DNA from: Raffaelea ambrosiae
Taxonomy: Eukaryota; Ascomycota; Sordariomycetes; Ophiostomatales; Ophiostomataceae
DNA: 64,000 bases
Assembly (NCBI GenBank): GCA_002778195.1
Contig: PCDI01000010.1
Span: forward strand, 992,001 to 1,056,000
Direction: 5' to 3'
The notes beneath the pieces were generated by a model. The model saw only the letters and a program-made list of their open reading frames with translations. It ran no database searches and had not been told where the DNA came from. Position numbers and translations under genes: made by a program. Of this stretch, positions 1 through 9,545 are shown in pieces; position 1 is the stretch's first letter; each line of letters begins with the position of its first letter.

Positions 1-1378
1 TGGTGGACCAGGCCGGTGCCCTCGCCCTCCTCGACGTAGTCGGCGGCAATGACCTGGAAGCAGTCGGCGTACTCCTTGGCAAAGTACGGGAACAGCGGCT
101 CGTACTTGAAGCCGACGAGCTCGGCGCCGCGGATCTTCTTGACGACCTTGTACTTGGCCTTTTTCGGGTTCTTGTAGAGCGAGGCCAGGCCGGACTCCTG
201 CAGGACAAAGTTCTTGTCCAGCGCCTCGTCGTGGATGACCAGGTACTCAAAGTCCTTGTGCGTGGCGATGAGCATGTTCGAGGGCAGCGTCCACGGCGTG
301 GTGGTGTAGATGACGAGCGACGTGTTCGCGTACTCGGGCTGGCCGACGATGGGGAACGCGACGAGGATGGCCGGGTCCTGGGTGACCTTCTCGTTGTTGC
401 GCGACTCCATGTGGCTGAGAGGCGTGCAGAGGGCGGTCGAGAAGGGCATGATCTGGTAGGCGCGGTAGACGGCGTCCTGGTCGAAGAGCTGCTTGAAGAC
501 CCACCAGCAGGACTCCATGAACTCGACGTTCATAGTCTGGGAGGAGTGTTAGCAGAGTTCGGGGCCGTAGAACCAAACATGTATCGTGTTTCTTGACCCA
601 TTCCTCGTCTTTGCTTTCTGTTTTTTTTTTTTCTCCCTCTTCCTTGCCACTTTTCTTCACTTTTCCTCACTTCTTTTGCCTCTTTCTTTTCTTCCCCTTC
701 TTTCTCGTCTCTTCTTTCTTCTTTCTTCCTTTTCGTCTCTTCTTCTTGTTCCTCTTCCGTCTTGTCTCCTGTCCCTTCTCCTGACCAATCTCACGATGTC
801 TTCTCCACCCACCTTGTAGTCATTGTCAAAGTCGATCCAGCGACCCAGACGGCCAATGGTCTCGCGCCACTCCTCCGAGTAGCGCATCACAATGGCCCGG
901 CACTCGGCGTTGTACTTCTCGATGCCCATCTTCTCCACGGCGTCGCGGCCCGAAATGCCCAGCTTCTTGTCGATCTCGTACTCAATGGGCACGCCGTGCG
1001 TGTCCCAGCCGAACCGCCGCGGCACGTGGTAGCCCTTCATGGCCCAGTACCGCGGGATGATGTCCTTGATGGTCGACGCCAGAAGATGGCCATAATGAGG
1101 GAGGCCTGGAGTGTTAGGGAAACGAACCTCTCCATGAAGAGACCAGAGTTACCTAGACATACCAGTAGCTGGCGAAAGTTGTTAGCACATACGAGTTCAC
1201 CAAGTACAAGACACACACACACACACACACACACACGCCGCTACTCACCAAACGGAGGACCGTCGTAGAACGTAAACGGCTCGCTGCCCTCGTTCAGGCG
1301 CACCTGCGTCTGGAAGGCGTCGATTTCATTCCAGAACTTGAGGATCTCCTCCTCGGTTTTCGGAAAGTTGATGCTCAT
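1..1378 (-). CDS. ILS1: Cytosolic isoleucyl-tRNA synthetase (5' part; gene runs off the left edge)
   Basis: Class I aminoacyl-tRNA synthetase that charges tRNA-Ile in the cytosol. The start is ATG at 1376-1378, giving MSINFPKTEEEILKFW, the usual eukaryotic IleRS opening. Proposed exons: 1378-1249, a 6-nt microexon 1168-1163, 1105-813, and 536-1 (open at the window edge). Introns have GTGAGT, GTATGT and GTGGGT donors and CTAAC branch sites. With the microexon the protein reads GPPFATGLPHYGHLLAST, the canonical HIGH-type ATP-binding region. Without it the reading frame is kept but Ala-Thr is lost. Later blocks such as WDTHGVPIEYEIDKKLG and TTPWTLPSN (editing/CP1 region) are also family-typical. 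The KMSKS end lies outside the window. The 80-nt intron holds an (AC)n run. The identity is secure; the microexon is inferred from motif restoration. Confidence 0.95.
1163..1168 (-). other. ILS1: 6-nt microexon of ILS1
   Basis: On the minus strand the six bases CTACTG are preceded by GCTAAC, a short pyrimidine stretch and CAG, and followed by GTATGT. They split an apparent 143-nt intron (1248-1106) into introns of 80 nt (1248-1169) and 57 nt (1162-1106), each with its own branch site. Joining g + CTACTG + gc encodes Ala-Thr-Gly and completes GPPFATG. Six bases keep the frame whether included or skipped. Confidence 0.85.
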
Positions 1379-2449
1379 GTTGACGGCGATGGAGGGGTCG
1401 ATTGCGCGTGCGAAAGCATGAGAAAATGGGGCCAAACGAAGGCAGGCAGGTGTCTTTGCCGCTTCAGGGACGGAGACAATTGGAGTGGTGGGAGGGTGTG
1501 GGCGTCTGTTATACAGGGTTGTTCGCGATGTGTCTTGCTCACCGGCGTGACTCACTTTTTTTTTCCGGCCTATGATTTGGTTGTTTAAGCTTTGCTTGCG
1601 CAGTCGCTTCCTTTTCAGGGATCAAAAAGGGAAAAATGCTAAGGAGGGGCAAGCACACACAAAAAAAGGTGCCCGCCAAGCGGAAGCCCACACTAACAAA
1701 GCCTTTTGCCCCGCGCTGTCTGCTGCCGCCCATCCTGTCGGAGCCAACTTTATCCGAGACGGGATCTCAGCCTGAGCCCTGCGCAGTCGTTGCTCTTCAC
1801 TAGTAAGCTGTGCACTGGGTGGCCAGCAGTCGTTCTCAAGGGTTCTTCCCCGTTCCAAGGCTGACGGACGCTACGGCTTCTCATGGACTGGTCACTGGTC
1901 TTCCATCGTCATCGAAGCAGTTCTTCAACGACTTTTGTGTGAAAATGACTTTTATTAATGGGTGCAAAGCGATTATCTAGTTGGCGCTTACACGATGGAT
2001 TTGCTCATTCCTTTCCCCATTGACCTGGAACAGGAACTTTGTAAGGACGATTTTCCTATTCATAGGCAAGTGCATGCAGTGAACCAGAGACGTTGAAACC
2101 CGAAGCAAAAACAAAAAACCAGCCTTCTCCTCCTAAACCGGTCGTTGAGAGTATCCTTCATGCTGCCATAACTTCCTATTTGCTGGTCAATGCAATGGAC
2201 TTCATAGCTGTAAAGTTGCAGCAAAAAAACAAAAACAAAAAAACAATAATAATAAAACACAAAAGAATGGGTCATTACCTATCCTCTCTCATCCTCCAGA
2301 CTTCAGATATCCCAAGTGTCTCATCCTATGAGCTTCTGCCCTTGATATGGCACGCCGAAAGAAATCGACAGCCAGGTGGTGTACCAAAGGGAGCACAAGG
2401 AGACACCAGACGGACTTTCTGGTGTTGCGCAGCCGCAACCTCCTCGCCA
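1379..2449. other. Intergenic, ILS1 promoter side and 3' side of the C2H2 gene
   Basis: Holds the ILS1 5' leader with a T-rich run near 1556-1564 and A-rich tracts near 1660 and 2220-2260. Short ORFs on both strands have no recognisable domain and I treat them as chance. Confidence 0.5.
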
Positions 2450-3328
2450 TCAAATCGACATTCTGGCGTTGCGTGCGGTCGCAACCTCCTCCAGAAGGGC
2501 CCTCATGAAGCGGTCGCGATGAATCCACTCCGCCGGGTGGCCTTGGAAAAAGCCCAAAAAGCTGACGAGCGCGTCGTACGACTCAGCGGGCGCCAGGCGA
2601 GGGTCGTAGCCAAAACCCCGGTACGACTGGAAGAAGGCGTCCACTGGCGTATCCGGGAAGGAAGCCTCTTTTGCGCGAGAGGCGTTGCTGTCCGCCTGCA
2701 GGGGCTGGTGGGTGTTGCCGGGAGTCTTGTCCGATGCGAGGCGAGTTTCAATGACCTGGCAGAGCTCGTCCAGAAGGGCCTGCCGACCGGGACCATTGTT
2801 CAGATTGTCGGTCTGGTTGCCGGTCTGGTTGCCGGTCTGGTTGCCGGTCTGGTTGCCGGTCTGGTTGCCAAAGGTCTGCTTCCGCTTGGCCTTGGCCTGG
2901 GCGAGCTTCGCCTGCTTGTCTAGCATTCTGTGATACTTGGAGTGGGCCCGATGGTGAGCGAGTCCAGCCTCGCTCTGGAATCCTTTGCAGCAATCATCGC
3001 AGTACATGCTGGACCCGGGGCCGTGAGCAGCAGCGTTTCTGATGTGCTGCTGGAGGGCCATTTTGTCCTTGAGCTGCTTGTCACAAGTGGTACAATAGTT
3101 CTCACGGTAGACGGGCTTGGGGTCCTGCATCAGGAGAGGGCCATCAAGATCATTGATGCCTGGGTCGGTCATCTTGTCGTGGCCACTGGCAGCAGTGATG
3201 ATATTCTTGACTACCGTCTTCTTTACCTGGTCGATTCTGTCGTTGTTGTTGCTGTTGATATATCTAAAAGTGTTGCTTTGATTGTTTGCTCTTGAGAGAT
3301 TTGCTCTTGAGAGATTTGCAGCTTGCAA
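2450..3328 (-). CDS. C2H2 zinc-finger protein with a tandem-repeat linker
   Basis: Single-exon ORF of 292 aa. Two finger-like units are visible: YCTTCDKQLKDKMALQQH with a second His after the spacer, and YCDDCCKGFQSEAGLAHH with a further HSKYH, so a nucleic-acid-binding role is likely. A lysine-rich stretch follows. Then comes a repeat of the four residues N-Q-T-G, encoded by five exact copies of a 12-nt unit. The C-terminal ~120 residues (RQALLDELCQVIETRL, then an aromatic-rich block with GFFQGHPAEWIHRDRF) match no family I recognise. The first Met is used here, but its leader contains a duplicated LSRAN segment from a 15-nt repeat. Met53 at 3172 (MTDPGINDLDGP) may be the true start. Function beyond zinc binding is unknown. 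Confidence 0.6.
   Translation of the reverse strand: MQAANLSRANLSRANNQSNTFRYINSNNNDRIDQVKKTVVKNIITAASGHDKMTDPGINDLDGPLLMQDPKPVYRENYCTTCDKQLKDKMALQQHIRNAAAHGPGSSMYCDDCCKGFQSEAGLAHHRAHSKYHRMLDKQAKLAQAKAKRKQTFGNQTGNQTGNQTGNQTGNQTDNLNNGPGRQALLDELCQVIETRLASDKTPGNTHQPLQADSNASRAKEASFPDTPVDAFFQSYRGFGYDPRLAPAESYDALVSFLGFFQGHPAEWIHRDRFMRALLEEVATARNARMSI
2810..2869. repeat. 12-nt coding tandem repeat (5 exact copies)
   Basis: Unit GGTCTGGTTGCC on the plus strand repeats five times without mismatch inside the C2H2 gene. On the minus strand each unit adds four residues. Because 12 is divisible by 3, copy-number change would not break the frame. Confidence 0.95.
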
Positions 3329-3643
3329 GTTAGTGTTTTGATTTTTGAGAGTTTTCTCAGATTAGTAAGATATAAAAGAAAATAGAAAACAGCAAACGGA
3401 CTGGTATTCCTCAGGCAACCAAGACAAACCTGCCCCCCTCCCAGGTCACTGTTCAGGTCACTTACACACCCACGTGCATTGGCCTCTGCCCCCTGTACCT
3501 CTGGCAACCCCTGAGTGGTAGGCCTCAGTTGACCCCCCCATTATGTGGTGAATGAGAAAAGGGTGTTCATATTCACCGCAGGAGTCTGGTGGTCCATCAC
3601 TGTGTTTTTTTTTCTTGATACATATATATATATATATATATAC

Positions 3644-5935
3644 CTAGTGATGACGAGGACCTGCATACGGTTTCTGATCGAGGCTACTCCTGCCTTTCTT
3701 CTCTGATGAGCTACCGCCACGACTACCCGCGCGACAAAGCACCCCGTTCTGCGTCCCTGCATACGTGCTGTCCTCGGCCCGCACCTCCCACCGCTCACTT
3801 CCGACTGTCTTGGGTGACCAGAACACGTCCCAGGGATCCAATCGCCGCTTGATCATGGACAGCCGCGGATACTCGCTGCCAAAGAAGCTCTGCTGCCAGT
3901 TTGGCTCGTCCGGGTCGGCCTCGTTGATGTACGCCCCCGAACCAGGCGTGACGCGACGCAGGGTATCCATGGCTGCCTCGAAGCGGGCCCGCGAAGCCAG
4001 CACGGCCGCCGTGGCATTGTACGATGTTCCTCCTCTTCCTGAGCCGCCCCGCGGACGACCACCCAAGTCGCCATAGTCAAAGAAATCGCCATGCAGCAAG
4101 GCGGCTCGGAAGGCCGGGTTGACGGAGCTGTTGCCGGGGAACTGCACTGCCGGTAGGTTCAGAGAGGGCGCCACCTGCACGCCGTGGAAGCTGTACCCCG
4201 ACTCGATCACCGACCGGAGGGCCGCCATGGTGGCGTTGAACGTGGCCGGGTCTTCCCAGTTGCGTCGCGGGAACAAGCGCGTGGCAAAGCGACCGTTGCC
4301 GGGACTGTCGCCGGCGCCCTGCTGGGCCCCTGGCCCCCAGGACACAGACGTGCGCGGCATCGTGTTGTTGACGACGACGCCGAGGGCGTTGAGGTCGTCA
4401 AAGACGGGCTGGAGGAATGTCTGGGCGTCGCGGTCGGTCATGCCGGGCAGCTCGAGCGTGGTGGAAAAGCTGTAGGACCCATTGCCCAGCTGCGAGATGT
4501 AGCTGTAGCCGGAGCCGCCGCCGTCACAGAGTTGCTGGCCGAAACGGAAGTAGGCCGCCACGGCCTGCCAGAAGGTGTCGACATTGCGGGCGGTCGCCGG
4601 TGGCATGGGCAGGGAGAAGCCGGACGCGTTGAACGGCGGGAAGGCGGACGTGTTGAAGAACGGAGCGGAACCGGTGACGTTGAAGGGGTTGGTCTCGTTG
4701 AAGAACGGATTCGACGACCCGTTGGTGGGTGCAAATGGAAAAGGAGCAGGATACGTGCCGTTGGTCAGGTTGAGCGGCGGGAATCCCGAGAAATTGAAAC
4801 CGCCAAAGCCACCACCACCACCGCCGCCGCCGACCTGGAACGAGATTCGGCTCTCGGCAACGTGGACGGCAGGGAACGCCCGGACGACCGCCGAGGTCAC
4901 GATCCCGTAGGAGCCCGGCCCGCCGCCGCGCAGGGCATAGAACAGGTCCGGGTTGGTGTCCGGGTCGATCGTCTGGAAGTGTCCGTCGGCCGTGACCACC
5001 TGCAGCGACAGCACCTGGTCGCTGCCCATGCCGTACGATGAGGCCAGCGCGGAGTGCCCGCCGCCGGCCATCCAGCCGCCAAACGCACCGACCGTCTGGC
5101 CGCCGGGGACGATCAGGGTCATGTTGTAGCGGTCCATGTACTGGTAGAGCTCCCAGGCCTCGAGGCCGGCACCGACGCGGGCGGCCGGTCCGGTGTACGG
5201 GAACGACGAGGCGTTGCTCACATAGTGTGGAAGATACGCAAACTCTTTGAGGTGGTGCGTCCACACGCTGAGGGCCCCGGCGCCCGTGGACCGTCCCACA
5301 AAGTCGTGCCCCGTGTTCTTGACGACCAGGCGGACATGCGTGTTGCGGGCAAAGTTGACGGCCGCCTGGACGTCGCGGACGGTCGAGACATTGACGACGT
5401 ATTCGGGGAACCCGCCGCGGGTGCAGTTGGACGTCGGCCGGAACGCGGCCGCACAGGTCTCGCCCTGGGGCCAGGCCGTGAGCACGGTCAGGGGGTCGTC
5501 GATGTAGAAGCGCGAGCCAAAGGCGTTGAACAGCAGCTGGTAGCAGCGGGTGGCGTTGTAGACGTCTGGGCGGCCGGGGTAGCAGACGGCGCCGGGCGGG
5601 TCTGGGTGCAGCAGGGCGCCGTCGAGGGTGGCGTTGAGGCGGGCCCAGGCTTGGGGGGACGGCCAGTCGGGCGTGCCGGGGAAGGCTTTGCAGACCGTCG
5701 ACAACGACGACGCACCCGGAGACGAGATCTTGCCAAACGAAAGGGCCGAGAAGTTGCCAATGTCGTGGTCGGTCAGCTGTATGGACTCGTAGGGGAAGTT
5801 GACACCGTCTAGGAGAGCGGCAGCAGCCGCACGGCTTGGGTGGACAGCGCCACTCCTCCTAGAAGCAGCCACGCTGGAGGCCAGGAGGAGAGCAGCCGCT
5901 GCCGTGGCTGGAAGAAGCAATCGATGGTGCCTCAT
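3644..5935 (-). CDS. Secreted berberine-bridge-type FAD-linked oxidase
   Basis: Intronless 763-aa ORF. It starts with a signal peptide (MRHHRLLLPATAAAALLLASS). An FAD-binding (PCMH/VAO-type) domain spans about 175-355. RLVVKNTGHDFVGRS contains His210, the likely covalent FAD attachment site. The position that carries the second, cysteinyl FAD link in bicovalent relatives is Gly279 here (VPGGQTVG), so I predict single covalent attachment. The BBE C-terminal signature is present: YINEADPDEPNWQQSFFG, then YPRLSMIKRRLDPWDVFW. Between the halves (about 368-446) lies an unusual insertion: a nine-residue run of mainly glycine, then a Phe/Asn/Pro-rich stretch with several N-glycosylation sequons. Known family members oxidise alcohols, sugars or secondary-metabolite intermediates. 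The substrate cannot be read from sequence. A low-complexity tail follows residue ~700. Confidence 0.88.
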   Translation of the reverse strand: MRHHRLLLPATAAAALLLASSVAASRRSGAVHPSRAAAAALLDGVNFPYESIQLTDHDIGNFSALSFGKISSPGASSLSTVCKAFPGTPDWPSPQAWARLNATLDGALLHPDPPGAVCYPGRPDVYNATRCYQLLFNAFGSRFYIDDPLTVLTAWPQGETCAAAFRPTSNCTRGGFPEYVVNVSTVRDVQAAVNFARNTHVRLVVKNTGHDFVGRSTGAGALSVWTHHLKEFAYLPHYVSNASSFPYTGPAARVGAGLEAWELYQYMDRYNMTLIVPGGQTVGAFGGWMAGGGHSALASSYGMGSDQVLSLQVVTADGHFQTIDPDTNPDLFYALRGGGPGSYGIVTSAVVRAFPAVHVAESRISFQVGGGGGGGGFGGFNFSGFPPLNLTNGTYPAPFPFAPTNGSSNPFFNETNPFNVTGSAPFFNTSAFPPFNASGFSLPMPPATARNVDTFWQAVAAYFRFGQQLCDGGGSGYSYISQLGNGSYSFSTTLELPGMTDRDAQTFLQPVFDDLNALGVVVNNTMPRTSVSWGPGAQQGAGDSPGNGRFATRLFPRRNWEDPATFNATMAALRSVIESGYSFHGVQVAPSLNLPAVQFPGNSSVNPAFRAALLHGDFFDYGDLGGRPRGGSGRGGTSYNATAAVLASRARFEAAMDTLRRVTPGSGAYINEADPDEPNWQQSFFGSEYPRLSMIKRRLDPWDVFWSPKTVGSERWEVRAEDSTYAGTQNGVLCRAGSRGGSSSEKKGRSSLDQKPYAGPRHH

Positions 5936-6834
5936 GGCTTTACCCTTGGCTTTGTGGGTTGACTTGTGCTCTTCAGCTTGGATGGAAAGATCCCAGCGTC
6001 GTCAAGCCAAGACAAAACAGAAAGAGGATTTCGGATTCACTCGAGGTTTCCATGGGATGGGGCAGCTAATGTGTGTATTCACTGGGGGTGTGTGGTATTC
6101 AAATCAACGGGGCGGCATTTACACAATGCCTCTTTGTTCATATTATCCGATTACCGCCTCAGTTCAGGGGTGTTCAATTTAGCAATGGGAGCTGTGCCAC
6201 GGCTGGACAATACACGATTGAAAGCGTGGATCGGACAAAGAGACTGAATTGTGGGAATGGCATGACTTTTGTGGTTTTTTTTTTTTTTTTGCTTCATTTA
6301 TCAGTGAGATGGAGATGCAAAAATGGTGCCAAAATGGACGGGATGGCCCATCGTGGCGCAAGCCAATCAGCTCTGGGAAGATCAACCGGGAAGATCAGCT
6401 GGGGAGATCAACTGGGAAAATCGGCTCGGGAGACCGGCATGGAAGATCAGCCCGGGATATTGTGTTCGGGTAAGACATTCAGGGGAGAACGGGTCCATTC
6501 GAGGTGATCATGAGTTTTTGAGGGACCACTGTCGAGGGCTCCCTTCCTCGCATTTTCCCAGAAGCTGTTTTAGATTTGGTCAACTTTGTTTTCTCTCGGC
6601 TGAATAAGGCTCTCCCCTTTCCCTCTCCCCCACTCGCGCCATCTTCCCTCTGTGTGCCTTCACCTTCCTCATGCCCATCCTCAGCACTCGGTGTCCTTTT
6701 TATTATATAGTAATTCTCGAGAGAGCACGGATTGGCGCTTTTGTGATCCTGCTATGCTCCAATTGACCGTAAATCTCAGCGCATCTGTTCGCGGGTACAT
6801 GCCGCGTACGCTCAACACATTGTTGTAGAGCACG
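5936..6834. other. Intergenic between the BBE oxidase and nitrilase-like genes
   Basis: Contains a T-run at 6277-6290 and a degenerate tandem array around 6374-6455 of units resembling GGAAGATCAACCGGG. No credible gene is seen. Confidence 0.5.
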
Positions 6835-7360
6835 TCATTGACGGTAGGCAGCGGAGTCGAGGTCCGCGTACAGGATGTCCTCGGCCTCCTGCAGCTGGGC
6901 CGTGGTTCGCTTGGCAAAAGAGTCCGGATCGATTGTGTAGGCGTCCTCGACCCGCTCACCGGTGGGGTCGAGAAACATGGTCGCTACCCGGGGCGCGGTC
7001 TCCAGAAAGTGACGGACGTCCGAGGAGACGGAGGGGTGCACAACGTCGGCCACCGCGTCGACCGCGTCGGCTCCCAAGTAGCCGGCACAGACAACGCCAA
7101 AACACCCGGCCTGGATGCAGTGCTGCCGCACGGCGCCCATGCGCCCGGCCGCATGGATGCGGCTGCAGCTGCTGTCGGGGGTTCGGTTTCCGCTGGCCGT
7201 CCTAGTAGGCCACGGGTGTGTGGGCCAGATGGGTGGCCATGTGCTGATGTGCACATGCTCGCCCTTGACGGCGAGTGCGTAGCGCGCCGGCGGGTGCATG
7301 TTGTCGCTGCTGGGGAGGGCACCAATCTGGTGCCCAAAGAACACCGTGGGAGAAGGTTTT

Positions 7361-7396
<36 letters not shown>

Positions 7397-7884
7397 CGCT
7401 CGACGAGCTCGGCATCAGGCACGTGCGGCTTCAATTTGCACACGGACAAACCACGGGAAATGCTCGACGTCCAGACAGTTCTCTCGGCACGGAACAGCAC
7501 CTGCTTCCGATGGCGCAGAACCGGCGCCCCGAGCGGGGAAAAGACGAGATTGCTGCTGTACAGCTGGCCTCGGCTCTGCTCGGTGCAGCCGATGCTGACC
7601 ATGGTTCCTGTGGTCGCGGCCGCTTCGCGGATTGCTTTGATATGGAGGCTGTGGGTGTGCAGCGCCTCCAGGTTCAGACGGAGGCCCAACGCGTGTCTCT
7701 GTGGCAGCGCCTTCAGGCCAGCCCAGATGGGAAAGGCCGGAATGAAGGACTCGGGGAACACCACGAGCCGGGCCCCGTTTGCGGCGGCCCGGTGAATGAG
7801 GCCAATGGCCTTTTCGGTGGTCCGCTCGGCCGAGAGGAAGACGGGCGCAGCATGGCAGGCCGCAACGCGCAGGGGAGGCGGCAT
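6835..7884 (-). CDS. Nitrilase-superfamily protein, catalytic Cys replaced (probably inactive)
   Basis: Start taken at ATG 7884 (MPPPLRVAACHAAPVFL), the normal nitrilase N-terminus; an in-frame Met 21 codons upstream is less likely. The protein is 349 aa. The fold is clear: FPESFIPAFPIW carries Glu45, LRHRKQVLFRAERTVW carries Lys127, and HPPARYAL follows the active-site loop. At the nucleophile position the family has L-x-C-W-E, but here the residues are L-P-S-S-D, so the cysteine is Ser192 and the tryptophan Ser193. The segment before it, normally a DGS-rich strand, is replaced by divergent sequence plus ten glutamines from a CAG repeat. The C-terminal GGS-type signature is also absent. Intact relatives (aliphatic nitrilases, cyanide hydratases) hydrolyse nitriles. 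This copy is likely a pseudoenzyme or a decaying gene. Confidence 0.75.
7363..7392. repeat. (CTG)10 microsatellite, encodes polyglutamine
   Basis: Ten uninterrupted CTG units on the plus strand read as ten Gln codons in the minus-strand nitrilase-like gene, just before its degenerate active-site loop. Confidence 0.95.
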
Positions 7885-8225
7885 GGCTGGGGAGCTTGGT
7901 GGCGAGAGGTGAAAAAAAATCCGTAAAATCATTCTCAAGAGGATCACGTTGTCGTGTGGTCACGTGTAGATACGTTTAGTTTATTCAGGGTCGTGTAAGA
8001 GACGGTACAACCAGTTACAATCCACAGATCCTTTCTGTTTTCAACAGGCCGCGCCCAGGCGGGATGTTGGGGTCGATGATAGGCGGGGAGGACGACAAAG
8101 GTTTCCCTCCTTTTTGGTCAGAATTTGGTCTAGTATGTGGGCTTAACATGGCCACCACACAACAGGCGAATTGTCGCTGCTGAGACGTTTCTTCCCATCT
8201 TCATTTCAAAGCATGGCCCCATTTG

Positions 8226-9545
8226 TTAACATAACATAGCTACTGTTCTTGCCTCTTCCGGCCTTGCTTTCTGCCCATCGCTGCTTCCCTGTTTCCACTC
8301 CAGCGCATCCGCTCCCAAATTTGGAAAATACGACAAAACACCGCCAAAAACGGCTGTCACCACGCCCATGCAGAAGGCCAACAATTCCGGATCGCCTGGA
8401 CCTACAATGTGATGAATCAAAGCAGCCGCCACGCCGGCCGCACCCCACGCCGGCAGGATCTGCCCGTAGGCCGTGTAGAACGCGGCAAAGCTCGGCTGCT
8501 GTGCCTTGACAATGGCCGGCAGCAGACTGAACCCGCACCCATGCGAAAACAAAACGACCAACAGAGCCGGCAGATAATAGTCCTCGCTCACGACACCTGG
8601 CGAGATCGCAGGGCACAGCAGAACGGCACCGCGCAGGTAGAACAGCGCCACGAACACCCGCCGCGGCCCACCAAGAAGCCGGCACAACAGCGGTGCCAGG
8701 ACGCCGCCAGCAGCCAGCGCGATCAGGCTGCAAGGCAGCAGCACCGGATGTCTCTGGCTCTGGAAGGCCAGCGGCATCAGAGCCGAAAAGACGACCATGC
8801 CGGGCAGGGCGTTGAAGAAGAGCAGGATGGCCAGGAAGCGGCGTGACGACGGGTCGACGTGGATGTCTTGTGTGGCGACCCGCTCGTGCGGGTCCGCCAG
8901 GCCGCACAGTATGGTGACGACGCCAACGACAGACGCCGCCCGCCCACCGGCAACGATGAACGGCCCCAGGCACGTCTCCCTCCATTGCTCGGCGCCCCGC
9001 ACAGCCAGCACAGTGGCCGCGCCCGACGAGAAGCCCAGCGGGCCGATGGCGCTGCCGAACAAGGGATGCCCGGGCAAGCCCTGGCTGACGAGGACCACGA
9101 CAGCCAAGTACGTCCAGCCCACGGGCAGACCGCCGCCCAGCATTTTCCAGATGACGCCGGGCAGGCTGGCTTGGTCCACCGAGTAGCCAGCCGCTGCCGC
9201 TGCGATGCCCCAAAGGAGCGTGCCTCTACCGGCTTCGATATATGGGCTGTTTTTGGTAAGCAAAGAGGAGGCGCTAACCAGTCCCAGGCTGAGACTCGTG
9301 CAGAAAGCTGCGAATGGAGCTGTGAGCCAGTTGTGTGATGGGTAGTCGGGTTTCATCTGAAGCCCAATAGCCTCGGGAATAACACTGAGAGCATAAAAGG
9401 TGCCGACAAAGTACATGTTGGCAAAGCCCAGGAGAGCAGCGACGGCAGGGGGGAGTGGTGACTTGGGAGGGGTCTCAGGCGAGGTTTGGGCTGTAGGCTG
9501 GGTTTCCTGGGTTGCCTTGGAGGCTGCTGCCTGGGATGCGGCCAT
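8226..9545 (-). CDS. Major facilitator superfamily transporter
   Basis: A 439-aa membrane protein from ATG 9545 (MAASQAAASKATQE); the ORF extends 39 codons further upstream with no coding character. The N-terminal ~30 residues are Ala/Thr/Pro-rich and cytosolic-looking. About ten to twelve hydrophobic segments follow, starting at AVAALLGFANMYFVGTFYAL. The halves are separated by a polar loop around ADPHERVATQDIHVDPSSRR, and the tail is short and charged. The pattern fits an MFS carrier of the monocarboxylate or oxalate-formate type, but no diagnostic substrate motif is obvious. It ends the minus-strand run of five genes. Its 5' side faces the divergent broken gene at 10333. Confidence 0.72.
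   Translation of the reverse strand: MAASQAAASKATQETQPTAQTSPETPPKSPLPPAVAALLGFANMYFVGTFYALSVIPEAIGLQMKPDYPSHNWLTAPFAAFCTSLSLGLVSASSLLTKNSPYIEAGRGTLLWGIAAAAAGYSVDQASLPGVIWKMLGGGLPVGWTYLAVVVLVSQGLPGHPLFGSAIGPLGFSSGAATVLAVRGAEQWRETCLGPFIVAGGRAASVVGVVTILCGLADPHERVATQDIHVDPSSRRFLAILLFFNALPGMVVFSALMPLAFQSQRHPVLLPCSLIALAAGGVLAPLLCRLLGGPRRVFVALFYLRGAVLLCPAISPGVVSEDYYLPALLVVLFSHGCGFSLLPAIVKAQQPSFAAFYTAYGQILPAWGAAGVAAALIHHIVGPGDPELLAFCMGVVTAVFGGVLSYFPNLGADALEWKQGSSDGQKARPEEARTVAMLC

Noticed and set aside
2093..2923. 276-codon plus-strand ORF
   Set aside because: Shadow of the C2H2 gene; its GLVAGLVA repeats are the antisense reading of the 12-nt repeat.
7300..7345. Active-site loss in the nitrilase gene as a micro-inversion (coding-strand CCCAGCAG is the reverse complement of CTGCTGGG)
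   Set aside because: Flipping it would create Cys-Trp but one codon out of register with the ungapped family alignment; the nearby CAG repeat makes the match likely by chance.
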